Of a stretch of 64,000 nucleotides of DNA, positions 40,684-48,375 are shown piece by piece. A program made the translations under genes and the position numbers. Source of the DNA: Cloacibacterium sp. TD35. Its GTDB lineage: Bacteria > Bacteroidota > Bacteroidia > Flavobacteriales > Weeksellaceae. The notes beneath the pieces were generated by a model. It saw nothing but the letters and a program-made list of their open reading frames with translations, was not told where the DNA came from and searched no databases. The stretch covers positions 1,060,001-1,124,000 of the forward strand of contig NZ_CP104850.1 in the NCBI RefSeq assembly GCF_028864635.1, read 5' to 3'. How positions within the stretch are numbered: the first letter of the stretch is position 1; every line of letters starts with the position of its first letter.

Positions 40684-41973
40684 ATGAAAAGAAAAATATC
40701 ACAATTCGTATTTTTATTGTTGAGCTATTTGGTTTCAGCTCAATTTACCATCAAGATAGAAGCTCCCAAAGATTTTTCATTTAATGAAGCTTATCTCTAT
40801 ACTTTAAATGGGTCTAAGGATATTTTAGTAGATAAGGCAGAAAAAAAGAATGATACTTGGGTATTTAGTGTGAAAAATAATTATCAAGGATTATTAAAAA
40901 TTTATTTTCCTCAGGCAAATACATCTGTGAATTTTATCTCAGAAAATAAAAATGTAGAACTTAGATTTACTACTAAAAATAACAAAGTGCACCAGATAGA
41001 TTATATTGATGAGGCAAATAATATTTTTTACAGTATCCAGGATCAGCAGAAAAAAAAGGAGCAAATTTTACCTGCCCTCTACCAAATTCAAAATTTCTAC
41101 AAAGAAAACTCTGATTTTGGCATAGCGCTTAAAAATGAAATTGCTCATCTAAGTTCAGACGTTACTTATGATTATGAAAAGCATCCTTTTTTAAATTATT
41201 ATTTTAAAACCTATCAGATTTATTTACAAGAGTCTGTAGGGAAGAAAAATCCTACTAATGATGAAATTATCTCTTTTCTTAATAATACGCAGAATTTTTT
41301 AGAGACATCTTCTCTTCTTAAGCCTATTTTAATGGTCTTTTTAAGTAATACTAGCAGAACGAGCTTAGGGGATGAAATAGATAAACTGCTAACTACCGTA
41401 AACATAGAAACCCCACGTGGACAAACAATTTTGTCTGAATTAATAGAAATTTTTAATGTATACAGCATTAAAGATCTAAAGGAAAAATATCTTAAAGAAG
41501 CGAAGAATTTAAAATGTACAATTAATGATAGATTAGCCAATACTATAAAAGCCAATACAAATACAGAAATAGGTAAAATTATACCGAATAATATTTTCCA
41601 TAATCCAGTAAATACTAAAGTGAAGTCTTTACACGAAGTAAAAGCAGATAAAAAGATTATTATATTATGGTCTTCTACTTGTTCTCACTGCGAAAAAGAA
41701 ATTGGAGAGATGGTTCTTCAGTATAATAAATTAAAAGAAAAAAATATTGAAGTAGTGGGGCTTTCTTTGGATTCTGATGCTAAATCATATTCTGATAAAG
41801 TTAAAATGTTACCTTGGATTAATGATACTGAATTAAAAGGTTGGTACAGCAGTTATGTAGATACCTATAATGTACATGCTACACCAACTTTCTATATAGT
41901 AGATGCTAAGAATAAGATTATAGCTAACCCAGATAACTTTTCTGAAATTTTAGAATTATTACAGCTAAAATAA
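40684..41973 (+). CDS. Exported thioredoxin-like (TlpA/ResA family) protein
   Basis: This 429-residue protein has a signal peptide (about 1-19), an N-terminal beta-rich domain of about 250 residues as seen in Bacteroidetes TlpA-like proteins, and a C-terminal thioredoxin fold with the redox motif WSSTCSHCEKE (about residues 331-341) and the cis-Pro segment HATPTFY. It probably reduces or oxidises disulfides in the periplasm. It follows the small PID-motif protein across a terminator, so it may have its own promoter. Confidence 0.85.
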   Translation: MKRKISQFVFLLLSYLVSAQFTIKIEAPKDFSFNEAYLYTLNGSKDILVDKAEKKNDTWVFSVKNNYQGLLKIYFPQANTSVNFISENKNVELRFTTKNNKVHQIDYIDEANNIFYSIQDQQKKKEQILPALYQIQNFYKENSDFGIALKNEIAHLSSDVTYDYEKHPFLNYYFKTYQIYLQESVGKKNPTNDEIISFLNNTQNFLETSSLLKPILMVFLSNTSRTSLGDEIDKLLTTVNIETPRGQTILSELIEIFNVYSIKDLKEKYLKEAKNLKCTINDRLANTIKANTNTEIGKIIPNNIFHNPVNTKVKSLHEVKADKKIIILWSSTCSHCEKEIGEMVLQYNKLKEKNIEVVGLSLDSDAKSYSDKVKMLPWINDTELKGWYSSYVDTYNVHATPTFYIVDAKNKIIANPDNFSEILELLQLK

Positions 41974-42004
41974 TTTGTAGACTTTAAAATTATTTATATA
42001 TTTG
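41974..42004 (+). promoter_or_regulatory. Promoter of tRNA-Met (TTTG-N19-TATATTTG)
   Basis: TTTG at 41974-41977 and TATATTTG at 41997-42004 are separated by 19 bases, the standard Bacteroidetes arrangement, 13 bases before the tRNA. Confidence 0.75.
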
Positions 42005-42017
42005 CACCACGAAAATC

Positions 42018-42091
42018 GGCGAGGTAGCTCAGGTGGTTAGAGCGTTGGATTCATAACCCAAAGGTCACGGGTTCAAATCCCGTCTTCGCTA
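42018..42091 (+). tRNA. tRNA with CAT anticodon (probably elongator tRNA-Met)
   Basis: The sequence folds into a cloverleaf with acceptor stem GGCGAGG/CTTCGCT, D stem GCTC/GAGC, anticodon loop TTCATAA with CAT at 42052-42054, T loop TTCAAAT and discriminator A. It lacks the unpaired 1:72 position and the three G:C pairs of initiator tRNA. A lysidine-modified tRNA-Ile cannot be fully excluded from the sequence alone. CCA is not encoded. A terminator follows. Confidence 0.93.
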
Positions 42092-42098
42092 CAATAAA

Positions 42099-42134
42099 AG
42101 CAATGAATATTTTAATATTCATTGCTTTTTTTTT
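42099..42134 (+). terminator. Terminator after tRNA-Met
   Basis: AGCAATGAATATT and AATATTCATTGCT form a long perfect stem followed by a T-run, so tRNA transcription should end before the candidate small RNA. Confidence 0.85.
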
Positions 42135-42283
42135 AATTTCATTATTATAATCAAAAATCATATTTTTTAACGTCAAATTATCAATTTGGATTGGTAGAGC
42201 CTTATTTTTAATAAATTATAATCTCTAGGAGGTATCAGGATAAGGGTGATAAAACAAATTAATTAAAAAAATATGTGAAAAAT
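42135..42283. other. AT-rich spacer without a recognised feature
   Basis: Nothing coding is seen here. A less AT-rich patch with AGGAGGTATCAGG and a weak TATCA/TGATA inverted repeat lies at about 42228-42251; I cannot assign it. Confidence 0.4.
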
Positions 42284-42314
42284 TTTGTTAGTTTAGAAGA
42301 AATATGTATTTTTA
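42284..42314 (+). promoter_or_regulatory. Promoter of the candidate small RNA
   Basis: TTTG at 42284-42287 and TATTTTTA (7 of 8 matches to TAnnTTTG) at 42307-42314 are exactly 19 bases apart. They point rightward into sequence without a reading frame. Confidence 0.55.
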
Positions 42315-42318
42315 CACC

Positions 42319-42407
42319 GCTTTCAATGGGCCATCGCTCGAAAGCAATAAATTTTTTTTCATCATTTGTGTTTTTAGAATCACATCCTAGGATGTGATTC
42401 TTTTTTT
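42319..42407 (+). ncRNA. Candidate small RNA of about 88 bases
   Basis: Downstream of a well-spaced promoter and upstream of the leftward DUF3810 gene lies a stretch with no reading frame. It starts with the hairpin GCTTTC (42319-42324)/GAAAGC (42340-42345) around the G/C-rich loop AATGGGCCATCGCTC, continues with a U-rich linker (42350-42375) and ends with a perfect terminator stem (42376-42401) and seven T. The terminator has its T-run only for rightward transcription, so it does not serve the neighbouring leftward gene. The family is not identified; the Flavo-1 RNA motif is one possibility to compare. Confidence 0.55.
42376..42407 (+). terminator. Terminator of the candidate small RNA
   Basis: AGAATCACATCCT and AGGATGTGATTCT form a perfect 13-base inverted repeat followed by seven T on the plus strand. 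Confidence 0.8.
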
Positions 42408-43443
42408 ATGAATTTTTTCTTTCGTACAGAACTAATAAATCAATAAAATAAGAGTAAGTTACACTACCTTCCTGTTGATTAGACTTCAAGAAGATATCAT
42501 TAGTAAAATAAAAAAAATCGGTTAGTAAAGAATCGTTTTTTTCTTTGAACATCCTTTCGTTTTTTAAGTCTTTTTTTACCTCTTTAGAGAGGAATAAGCT
42601 TGCTTGAGATGCAAACTCAGGACTAGAGCTGCGCAAAGCATTTACCAAACTTTTAGTGACAAATAAATAGGCACAGTATTTGAGTTCAGAATTGTCAGAA
42701 TTTTTACAAATCAAAAAGCCTATAAAATTAGCTTCTTGTTCCCTTGCAAAACCTAATTGATGTGCATTTTCATGTGATATTGTAAATGGAAGGTAAGTAT
42801 CAGGTAATTCTGAATTATATTGTGCTTCTGTGGTAAATGGATTGTAATAGCCAAGAATTCCTGTATAGCTTATTAATGGATTAAATAAGCTGGCTTTAAA
42901 GTTGTCAATGTTTGACGTTTCAAACGGATAATACTCTTTGGGTAAGCGCTTTTGAGAATGAAGTATGCTTGACTTTAATACTTCAATGTTTTCAATTTTG
43001 AATACATTCTTTGTTGCAATTTTTTTTCTTTCTTGATTGGTTAATGCAATGTATTTTAAAGTAAGTTTTTCTAATTCTTTGCTGGATATTTCTACTTTAT
43101 TTTTGTCATAAAAAGGTTTTTGGAAATAGAGCATTCCCCACGAAATTTGATAAATAAAATAAGAAATATTTAGTATGATCAATAGAACTCTAAAGTTTCT
43201 ACTCTTAATGCTTTTGAAAAGAAAAAATAAAAGGAAAAAGATGAAAATGATATAAAGAATATCCCCAAAAGAATATTTTAAATGAGAGAACGTCTCATTT
43301 TGAAACTGTTTTTTGAAATGAAAAAAAGCAATGAGTTGCTGAACAATTATTTCGCTTTTTGAAAAGATATAGAATAAAAGAAATTGGGCAAACAATAAGC
43401 CTGCCCAAAATAATGATTGTTTATTTTTTAAAATTTTTACCAT
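42406..43443 (-). CDS. DUF3810 membrane protein with a metallopeptidase-like motif
   Basis: This 345-residue protein has membrane helices at about residues 12-35, 52-70 and 78-100, and then a soluble domain with ISHENAHQLGFAREQEANFIGF (HExxH and a downstream Glu), the pattern of a zinc metallopeptidase. This fits the flavobacterial DUF3810 family, whose function is not known. Its start overlaps the end of the ROK kinase gene by 7 bases, so it belongs to the same leftward unit. Confidence 0.8.
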   Translation of the reverse strand: MVKILKNKQSLFWAGLLFAQFLLFYIFSKSEIIVQQLIAFFHFKKQFQNETFSHLKYSFGDILYIIFIFFLLFFLFKSIKSRNFRVLLIILNISYFIYQISWGMLYFQKPFYDKNKVEISSKELEKLTLKYIALTNQERKKIATKNVFKIENIEVLKSSILHSQKRLPKEYYPFETSNIDNFKASLFNPLISYTGILGYYNPFTTEAQYNSELPDTYLPFTISHENAHQLGFAREQEANFIGFLICKNSDNSELKYCAYLFVTKSLVNALRSSSPEFASQASLFLSKEVKKDLKNERMFKEKNDSLLTDFFYFTNDIFLKSNQQEGSVTYSYFIDLLVLYERKNS

Positions 43444-44390
43444 ACTAAAGCGCTTGCCCCAAGAATTGCAGCATCTGCTTCTTGTAAGTCACTGTACAAA
43501 ATTTTAACTTTATTTTTGAAAACTTGTAATAAGTTGTCTTCCATAGCTTGTCTGGTTGGCTTCATGATAAGGTCACCAGCTTTCGTTAATCCACCGAATA
43601 GTACAATTGCTTCAGGTGCAGAAAAATGTACGAAAGTAGCTAAAGCTTCTCCTAAAATTTGACCTGTAAATTCGAAAACTTCATTCGCTAAAGAATCTCC
43701 TTGTTCTGCGCATTTAAATACGGTTTCACTGGTCAACTCATTGATAGGATAATTTTCTAATAAACTAGGAGAGTGCTGTGTTTCTTGTAATAATTCAATA
43801 GCGGTATCTCTTACACCTGTTGCAGATGCATAAGCTTCTAAAGAACCTTTCAGTCCAGTTCCTTTGTGCTCTCTACCACCGTTTCTTACAATTACGTGAC
43901 CTAGTTCTCCTGCAAAACCGTTGTGTCCTAAAACGATTTTTCCATCAATGATGATTCCGCTACCTACACCAGTTCCTAAAGTAATGGTGATAAAGTTTTT
44001 CATTCCTTTAGCAGCTCCATATTGCATTTCGCCTACTGCAGCAGCATTAGCATCATTAGTTAATTTAGCAGGAATGTGGAATTTCTGTTCTAGAAGTTCA
44101 GCCATAGGAATAATGCCTTTCCATTTTAAGTTGGCAGCATATTCTATAGTTCCTTGATAATAATTAGCATTAGGAGCACCCATTCCTATTCCTACGAATG
44201 CTTGTGGGCCGCCATATTGCTCAATCATAGGATTTAGTTTTTCTGCTAAATCATCTATAAAAGCTTCTACGTTGTCATGTTCATTGGTTTTAATTCTGTC
44301 TTGAATTAGAATTTCACCTTTTTTATTTACGACACCGAATTTGGTATTGGTACCACCTACATCAATACCAATTGCATATTTTTCTTTCAT
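43437..44390 (-). CDS. ROK-family sugar kinase (glucokinase-like)
   Basis: This 317-residue protein starts at the ATG at 44390; a TTG at 44399 would overlap the stop of the transporter gene. It has the ATP-binding start YAIGIDVGGTNTKFGVV, the catalytic TNDANAAAVGEM (Asp in the middle) and GTGVGSGIIIDG, all typical of ROK glucokinases. The usual ROK zinc motif CxCGxxGC is not visible, as in several Bacteroidetes glucokinases. It is 2 bases downstream of a sugar transporter gene, so the pair imports and phosphorylates a hexose, probably glucose. Confidence 0.9.
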   Translation of the reverse strand: MKEKYAIGIDVGGTNTKFGVVNKKGEILIQDRIKTNEHDNVEAFIDDLAEKLNPMIEQYGGPQAFVGIGMGAPNANYYQGTIEYAANLKWKGIIPMAELLEQKFHIPAKLTNDANAAAVGEMQYGAAKGMKNFITITLGTGVGSGIIIDGKIVLGHNGFAGELGHVIVRNGGREHKGTGLKGSLEAYASATGVRDTAIELLQETQHSPSLLENYPINELTSETVFKCAEQGDSLANEVFEFTGQILGEALATFVHFSAPEAIVLFGGLTKAGDLIMKPTRQAMEDNLLQVFKNKVKILYSDLQEADAAILGASALVW

Positions 44391-44391
44391 A

Positions 44392-45663
44392 TTAGTCAAC
44401 TTTAATGTCTTTATTTACGTTTTTGCTTCCTACTAATGCATAGAATAGCATATAAGAAATACCTATTACCACTACCCAATAACTCTGTACATATCCGAAA
44501 ATATCAGCAGCATAACCTTGAACTGCCGGGATAATACCACCACCACAAACCATCACCATGAAAATACCAGATGCAGCTGCAGTATATTTTCCTAATCCTT
44601 CTGTAGCTAAGTTAAAGATTCCTCCCCACATTACAGAAGTACACAGACCACATAATACCAATAGCATAATACTTACTGGAACTTGAGCTAAACCGAAAGA
44701 AATATCAGATTGGAAAACAGGCATACTTACCATTTGGTCTTTTGGTAAGAAGATTGCTAAAAGTACAAATACTAATCCTAGAACAGCTGCGAAACTTAAC
44801 ATTGATTTACTAGAAAATTTAGAACCTAAAACACCTCCAGTTAATCTTCCTATTAACATGAGGAACCAATATGTTCCTACTACAGTTCCTGCAGTGGTAG
44901 CATTGATTTGTAAATCGCCAGTCATATAAAGGTTAGCAATATTCGGGATTCCTACTTCTACACCTACATATACGAAAATTGCAATCGCTCCTAATACGAA
45001 ATGTCTGAATGAAAGTGGACTGTGGGTATTTTTCTCAGTGCTTTTCTCTGCTACAATGTGTGGCTCTGGAATGCTCATAGAATATAATACGATAAATGCC
45101 AAAACAAAAATTCCTATTGCTAAGAATAATGCTGGATTAGCATCTGAAATAGTAGCCTTAGCTACATCTCCCATTAAATAACCTACTAATACTGGAACGA
45201 TGGTAGCTCCCATAGAGTTTAAAGTACCACCGAATTGTAATAATTGGTTACCTCTTTTTCCTTCTCCTCCTAATGTATTCAGCATAGGGTTTACTACAGT
45301 ATTCAGCATACACATAGAAAAACCTCCTACAAATGCTCCAATTAAATAAACGGCAAAACTTTCGATTTTACCAGAGAAGAAAGTAATTGCTACACCAGCA
45401 ATACCTACCAAAATTGCAGTAAGAGCAGTTTTTTTATAACCAATTTTTTGCAGCATTAAACCTGCAGGAATTCCCATGAAAGCATAGGCGATAAAATTGG
45501 CAAAATTACCTAATTGTGAAAGTAAATTACTTGCCTGAAATTGGTTTTTAACAATTACTCCCATCGGATTTTGTAAACCTGTAACGAAGGCAATCATAAA
45601 AAAGAGTGCAAACATCATTGCAATCGGTAAAGCATAGCTTTGTTTGTTTTGGTTAGTGTCCAT
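44392..45663 (-). CDS. MFS sugar transporter (FucP/GluP family)
   Basis: This 423-residue protein has about twelve membrane helices. The N-terminal FMIAFVTGLQNPMGVIVKNQF and the central VNPMLNTLGGEGKRGNQLLQFGGTLNS stretches are characteristic of the glucose/galactose/fucose:H+ symporter branch. It is directly followed by the ROK kinase, with 1 base between the stop and the next start. It probably supplies that kinase with its sugar, and could serve glucose released by the locus at 50753-63767. Confidence 0.9.
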   Translation of the reverse strand: MDTNQNKQSYALPIAMMFALFFMIAFVTGLQNPMGVIVKNQFQASNLLSQLGNFANFIAYAFMGIPAGLMLQKIGYKKTALTAILVGIAGVAITFFSGKIESFAVYLIGAFVGGFSMCMLNTVVNPMLNTLGGEGKRGNQLLQFGGTLNSMGATIVPVLVGYLMGDVAKATISDANPALFLAIGIFVLAFIVLYSMSIPEPHIVAEKSTEKNTHSPLSFRHFVLGAIAIFVYVGVEVGIPNIANLYMTGDLQINATTAGTVVGTYWFLMLIGRLTGGVLGSKFSSKSMLSFAAVLGLVFVLLAIFLPKDQMVSMPVFQSDISFGLAQVPVSIMLLVLCGLCTSVMWGGIFNLATEGLGKYTAAASGIFMVMVCGGGIIPAVQGYAADIFGYVQSYWVVVIGISYMLFYALVGSKNVNKDIKVD

Positions 45664-45754
45664 ATTTTTGTTTTTAATTTATTTTTATAAATTGTGTTTA
45701 GAAAAAATTCTAACAAATATATCATTATTTTCTCGAAATGATATAATAGGAATT

Positions 45755-46489
45755 TTAATTATTTTGAAGGGTAAATTTAATAAGATTATGTGAAACTTCT
45801 TTCAATTCCTGTATGTTTTTTGTTGGCTCTAAAATCTCGTTAAAATAAATTTTAATTTTTCCTGGATAGCCTTTCCCATGGTCAAAAGGAAACATTTCCT
45901 TCAATCCTACAATGGTAAAAACAGCAAGAGGAGACTGGTGTTTGTTAGATAAAATAAAAGCTCCATCTTTAAATTTGTCTAAAATGACAGACGTGTCATC
46001 TGGAACGCCACCTTCTGGAAAAATCACAATGCTGTCTCCTTCTTCCATGCGTTCTGCACATCTTTCATAGACTTCTGCTCTGCTTTTGGGAGAACTTCTA
46101 TCTACCATTACACAAATTCTTTTATAGATAGTACCGAAAATAGGAATTTTTACCAATTCTTTTTTGCCAACAAAACAAATAGGATGATGAGGAAATAATA
46201 AAACTGGAATAAAAATATCTACAATCGATGTGTGATTGGCAATAATAACGTATTGTTGGTTTCTGTCAATTTTTTTGTTGGTCTGATTAATGAGTTCATA
46301 CCTGAATCCCATGCCGTAAAAAACGAATTTACACCATAATCTCACAAAAAAATAAGCGTATTTATAATGTTCTTTTTTTATAGAAAGGATGTAAACAGGA
46401 ATGAAAAATAAAATAAGTAAAATTCCGGCAAGTAAAACCATCCAGCCTCGCCAAAGATAATTAAGTATTCTTGTCATACCATTAACCAT
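45755..46489 (-). CDS. 1-acyl-glycerol-3-phosphate acyltransferase (PlsC family)
   Basis: This 244-residue membrane enzyme has an N-terminal helix (about 14-32), the catalytic NHTSIVDIF motif (His and Asp, about residues 82-90) and the substrate-binding FPEGG (about 155-159). Such enzymes acylate lysophosphatidic acid in phospholipid synthesis. Its ATG overlaps the stop of the GtrA gene, so the two are translationally linked. Confidence 0.87.
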   Translation of the reverse strand: MVNGMTRILNYLWRGWMVLLAGILLILFFIPVYILSIKKEHYKYAYFFVRLWCKFVFYGMGFRYELINQTNKKIDRNQQYVIIANHTSIVDIFIPVLLFPHHPICFVGKKELVKIPIFGTIYKRICVMVDRSSPKSRAEVYERCAERMEEGDSIVIFPEGGVPDDTSVILDKFKDGAFILSNKHQSPLAVFTIVGLKEMFPFDHGKGYPGKIKIYFNEILEPTKNIQELKEVSHNLIKFTLQNN

Positions 46490-46940
46490 TAAAAATCACA
46501 TTTTTTTTGACTGAGTAATTAAGGATAGAAACCAATCCAATTGCAGCCATTTTACTTAAAATTTGCGGACTGAAGGTATAAATAATCATGTCTAGATTAT
46601 CTCTGAAGATTGTATTGTAGAATAATTGGAAAAACAGCAAACTAAGTATGGTAGAAAAAAAAGAAATTACCATAAAGTAAGCAAATTCTTTTTTCTTAGA
46701 GTGTTTCCCGCGTTCGAAAACAAACCAAATGCTTAAAAAATAATTGAAAATAATACCACAAGTAGTAGACAAAATATTGCTCAACGGAAAATGAATTCCG
46801 TGAAAATTAGTTTCACTTGAATAAAAACGAGGGATATTAACACTGAATAATTTAAAACTCCCAATTTCTATAATCGCACTTAAACCTCCCGCAATAATAA
46901 AAAATAGAACTTGCTTTTGTTTTAATAAAAGTTGTTTCAT
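46482..46940 (-). CDS. GtrA family membrane protein
   Basis: This 152-residue protein has four membrane helices (about 10-30, 48-70, 80-103 and 120-145). The FFIIAGGLSAIIEIGSF start and NYFLSIWFVF in the second helix are typical of GtrA proteins, which help move undecaprenyl-linked sugars across the membrane. It overlaps the downstream acyltransferase gene by 8 bases. Confidence 0.82.
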   Translation of the reverse strand: MKQLLLKQKQVLFFIIAGGLSAIIEIGSFKLFSVNIPRFYSSETNFHGIHFPLSNILSTTCGIIFNYFLSIWFVFERGKHSKKKEFAYFMVISFFSTILSLLFFQLFYNTIFRDNLDMIIYTFSPQILSKMAAIGLVSILNYSVKKNVIFNG

Positions 46941-47157
46941 AAAATTTTCTTACTACAAATTTAAACTTAAATGTTAAAGTTTAATAAATTATGATTAATT
47001 ATTTTTTTATAACAAAAAATTATATAATTTAGTATTACAAAATACGCCATCAAAACCTGATAAAAAATTCATTTTCAATTATATATGAAAGTGATTTTTT
47101 TGTCTTGACACCAGATTGTTCATTGATATTTACCACACCAAATCAAAAAGTAAAAGT

Positions 47158-47412
47158 ATGAAAACCCCGAGACCATACAGAAAATTTCAGTATAAGCAAG
47201 ATAAGATTAAGGATTTAGAAGAACATAATCCTCGCTTCAAAAGAATCTATACAGAATTCGAAAATCTCTCAGACGAAATATGGGATATAGAAACTGGCGA
47301 TAGAGCCTCTGTGCCAGATGATTTTATGTTTGCACTTAAATTACAAACGCATTATCTAGAAGATGAAATAGATCATTGGCTAGACCTAAAAGATGAGGAA
47401 AGCATAGAATAA
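47158..47412 (+). CDS. Small hypothetical acidic protein
   Basis: This 84-residue protein starts at the ATG at 47158 (a TTG at 47116 would add 14 residues). The N-terminus is basic (KTPRPYRKFQYKQDK) and the rest is acidic and helical. I recognise no named family, but short proteins of this type occur in Flavobacteria. It lies 39 bases before the N-acetylglucosamine kinase-like gene. Confidence 0.65.
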   Translation: MKTPRPYRKFQYKQDKIKDLEEHNPRFKRIYTEFENLSDEIWDIETGDRASVPDDFMFALKLQTHYLEDEIDHWLDLKDEESIE

Positions 47413-47451
47413 AAAAGATTTTCCTAATTTAGCAATTTAAACGGTTTGTGT

Positions 47452-48315
47452 ATGATTGCAATTGTTGACGGTGGTTCTACAAAATGTGACTGGGTAATAC
47501 TAGATCATTCTGGTAAGATTTCTCAAAAAGCCAAAACACTCGGTTTTAATCCAAATATTATTAATGCAGATTTGATTCCTCAAGAAATAGAGAAGAATCC
47601 GCATTTGTATTTTCTTAAAGAACACTTAAAAGAAATTTATTTTTACGGCTCTGGTTGCGGTACTCCAGAAAATGCAGCTTTGGTTGAAACCAATTTGCAA
47701 AAAGCATTTCCACATGCCAAAGTAACTGTAAAAGAAGACATGACGGCTGCAGCCTATGCAGCATATAATGGTAAACCTGCAATTGTTTGTATTCTGGGAA
47801 CGGGTTCTAATTCATGTTTTTTTGATGGAGAAGTCGTAAGAAGAGATTTGCCCTCGCTTGGATTTTTAATTGGGGATGAAGGAAGTGGTTCTGCACTAGG
47901 TAAACAATTGTTGCGCAGGTTTTTCATGAAAAAATTACCCAAAGATTTACACGAAGATTTTATGGCGACCTATCATCTTACGATAGAAGATGCTATTAAA
48001 AACATGTATCATAATCCTAGAGCTAATGCATATCTCGCAGAATTTAATAAATTTGTAGTCCTCAAAAAATCTCATCCATATTTTCAAAATATGATATTTG
48101 ATGAGATGAAAAACTTCTTTGAATACCAAGTGCTTCCTTATGAAGAAGCCAGAGAAGCAGAGATTAACTTTATTGGTTCTATCGCTTTTGTGTACGAAGA
48201 TATTTTGAGATCTGCTGCCGCAGAACTTAATCTTACCGTAGGAAAAATTGTACAAAGACCTATAGAAAGTCTAGTAGAGTATCATAAAAAATACATTTTT
48301 AATCAAGAGGAATAA
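47452..48315 (+). CDS. N-acetylglucosamine kinase-like (BadF/BadG family)
   Basis: This 287-residue ATPase starts at the ATG at 47452 (a TTG lies two codons upstream). The phosphate-binding motifs IAIVDGGSTKCDWVI and CILGTGSNSCFF, and FLIGDEGSGSALGK, place it in the BadF/BadG/BcrA/BcrD family close to N-acetylglucosamine kinases. It may recycle cell-wall or chitin-derived GlcNAc. Substrate is not certain. Confidence 0.85.
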   Translation: MIAIVDGGSTKCDWVILDHSGKISQKAKTLGFNPNIINADLIPQEIEKNPHLYFLKEHLKEIYFYGSGCGTPENAALVETNLQKAFPHAKVTVKEDMTAAAYAAYNGKPAIVCILGTGSNSCFFDGEVVRRDLPSLGFLIGDEGSGSALGKQLLRRFFMKKLPKDLHEDFMATYHLTIEDAIKNMYHNPRANAYLAEFNKFVVLKKSHPYFQNMIFDEMKNFFEYQVLPYEEAREAEINFIGSIAFVYEDILRSAAAELNLTVGKIVQRPIESLVEYHKKYIFNQEE

Positions 48316-48375
48316 AAATATTTCCTCTTATTTTTTTAATATAGAATTTACTTTTAATTAAATTTTTTAAAATTT

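Noticed and set aside
42228-42251. Riboswitch in the spacer after tRNA-Met
   Set aside because: Only a 5-base inverted repeat is visible and no gene follows on that strand.
42376-42401. Terminator of the leftward DUF3810 gene
   Set aside because: On the minus strand the stem is not followed by a T-run, so it fits only rightward transcription.
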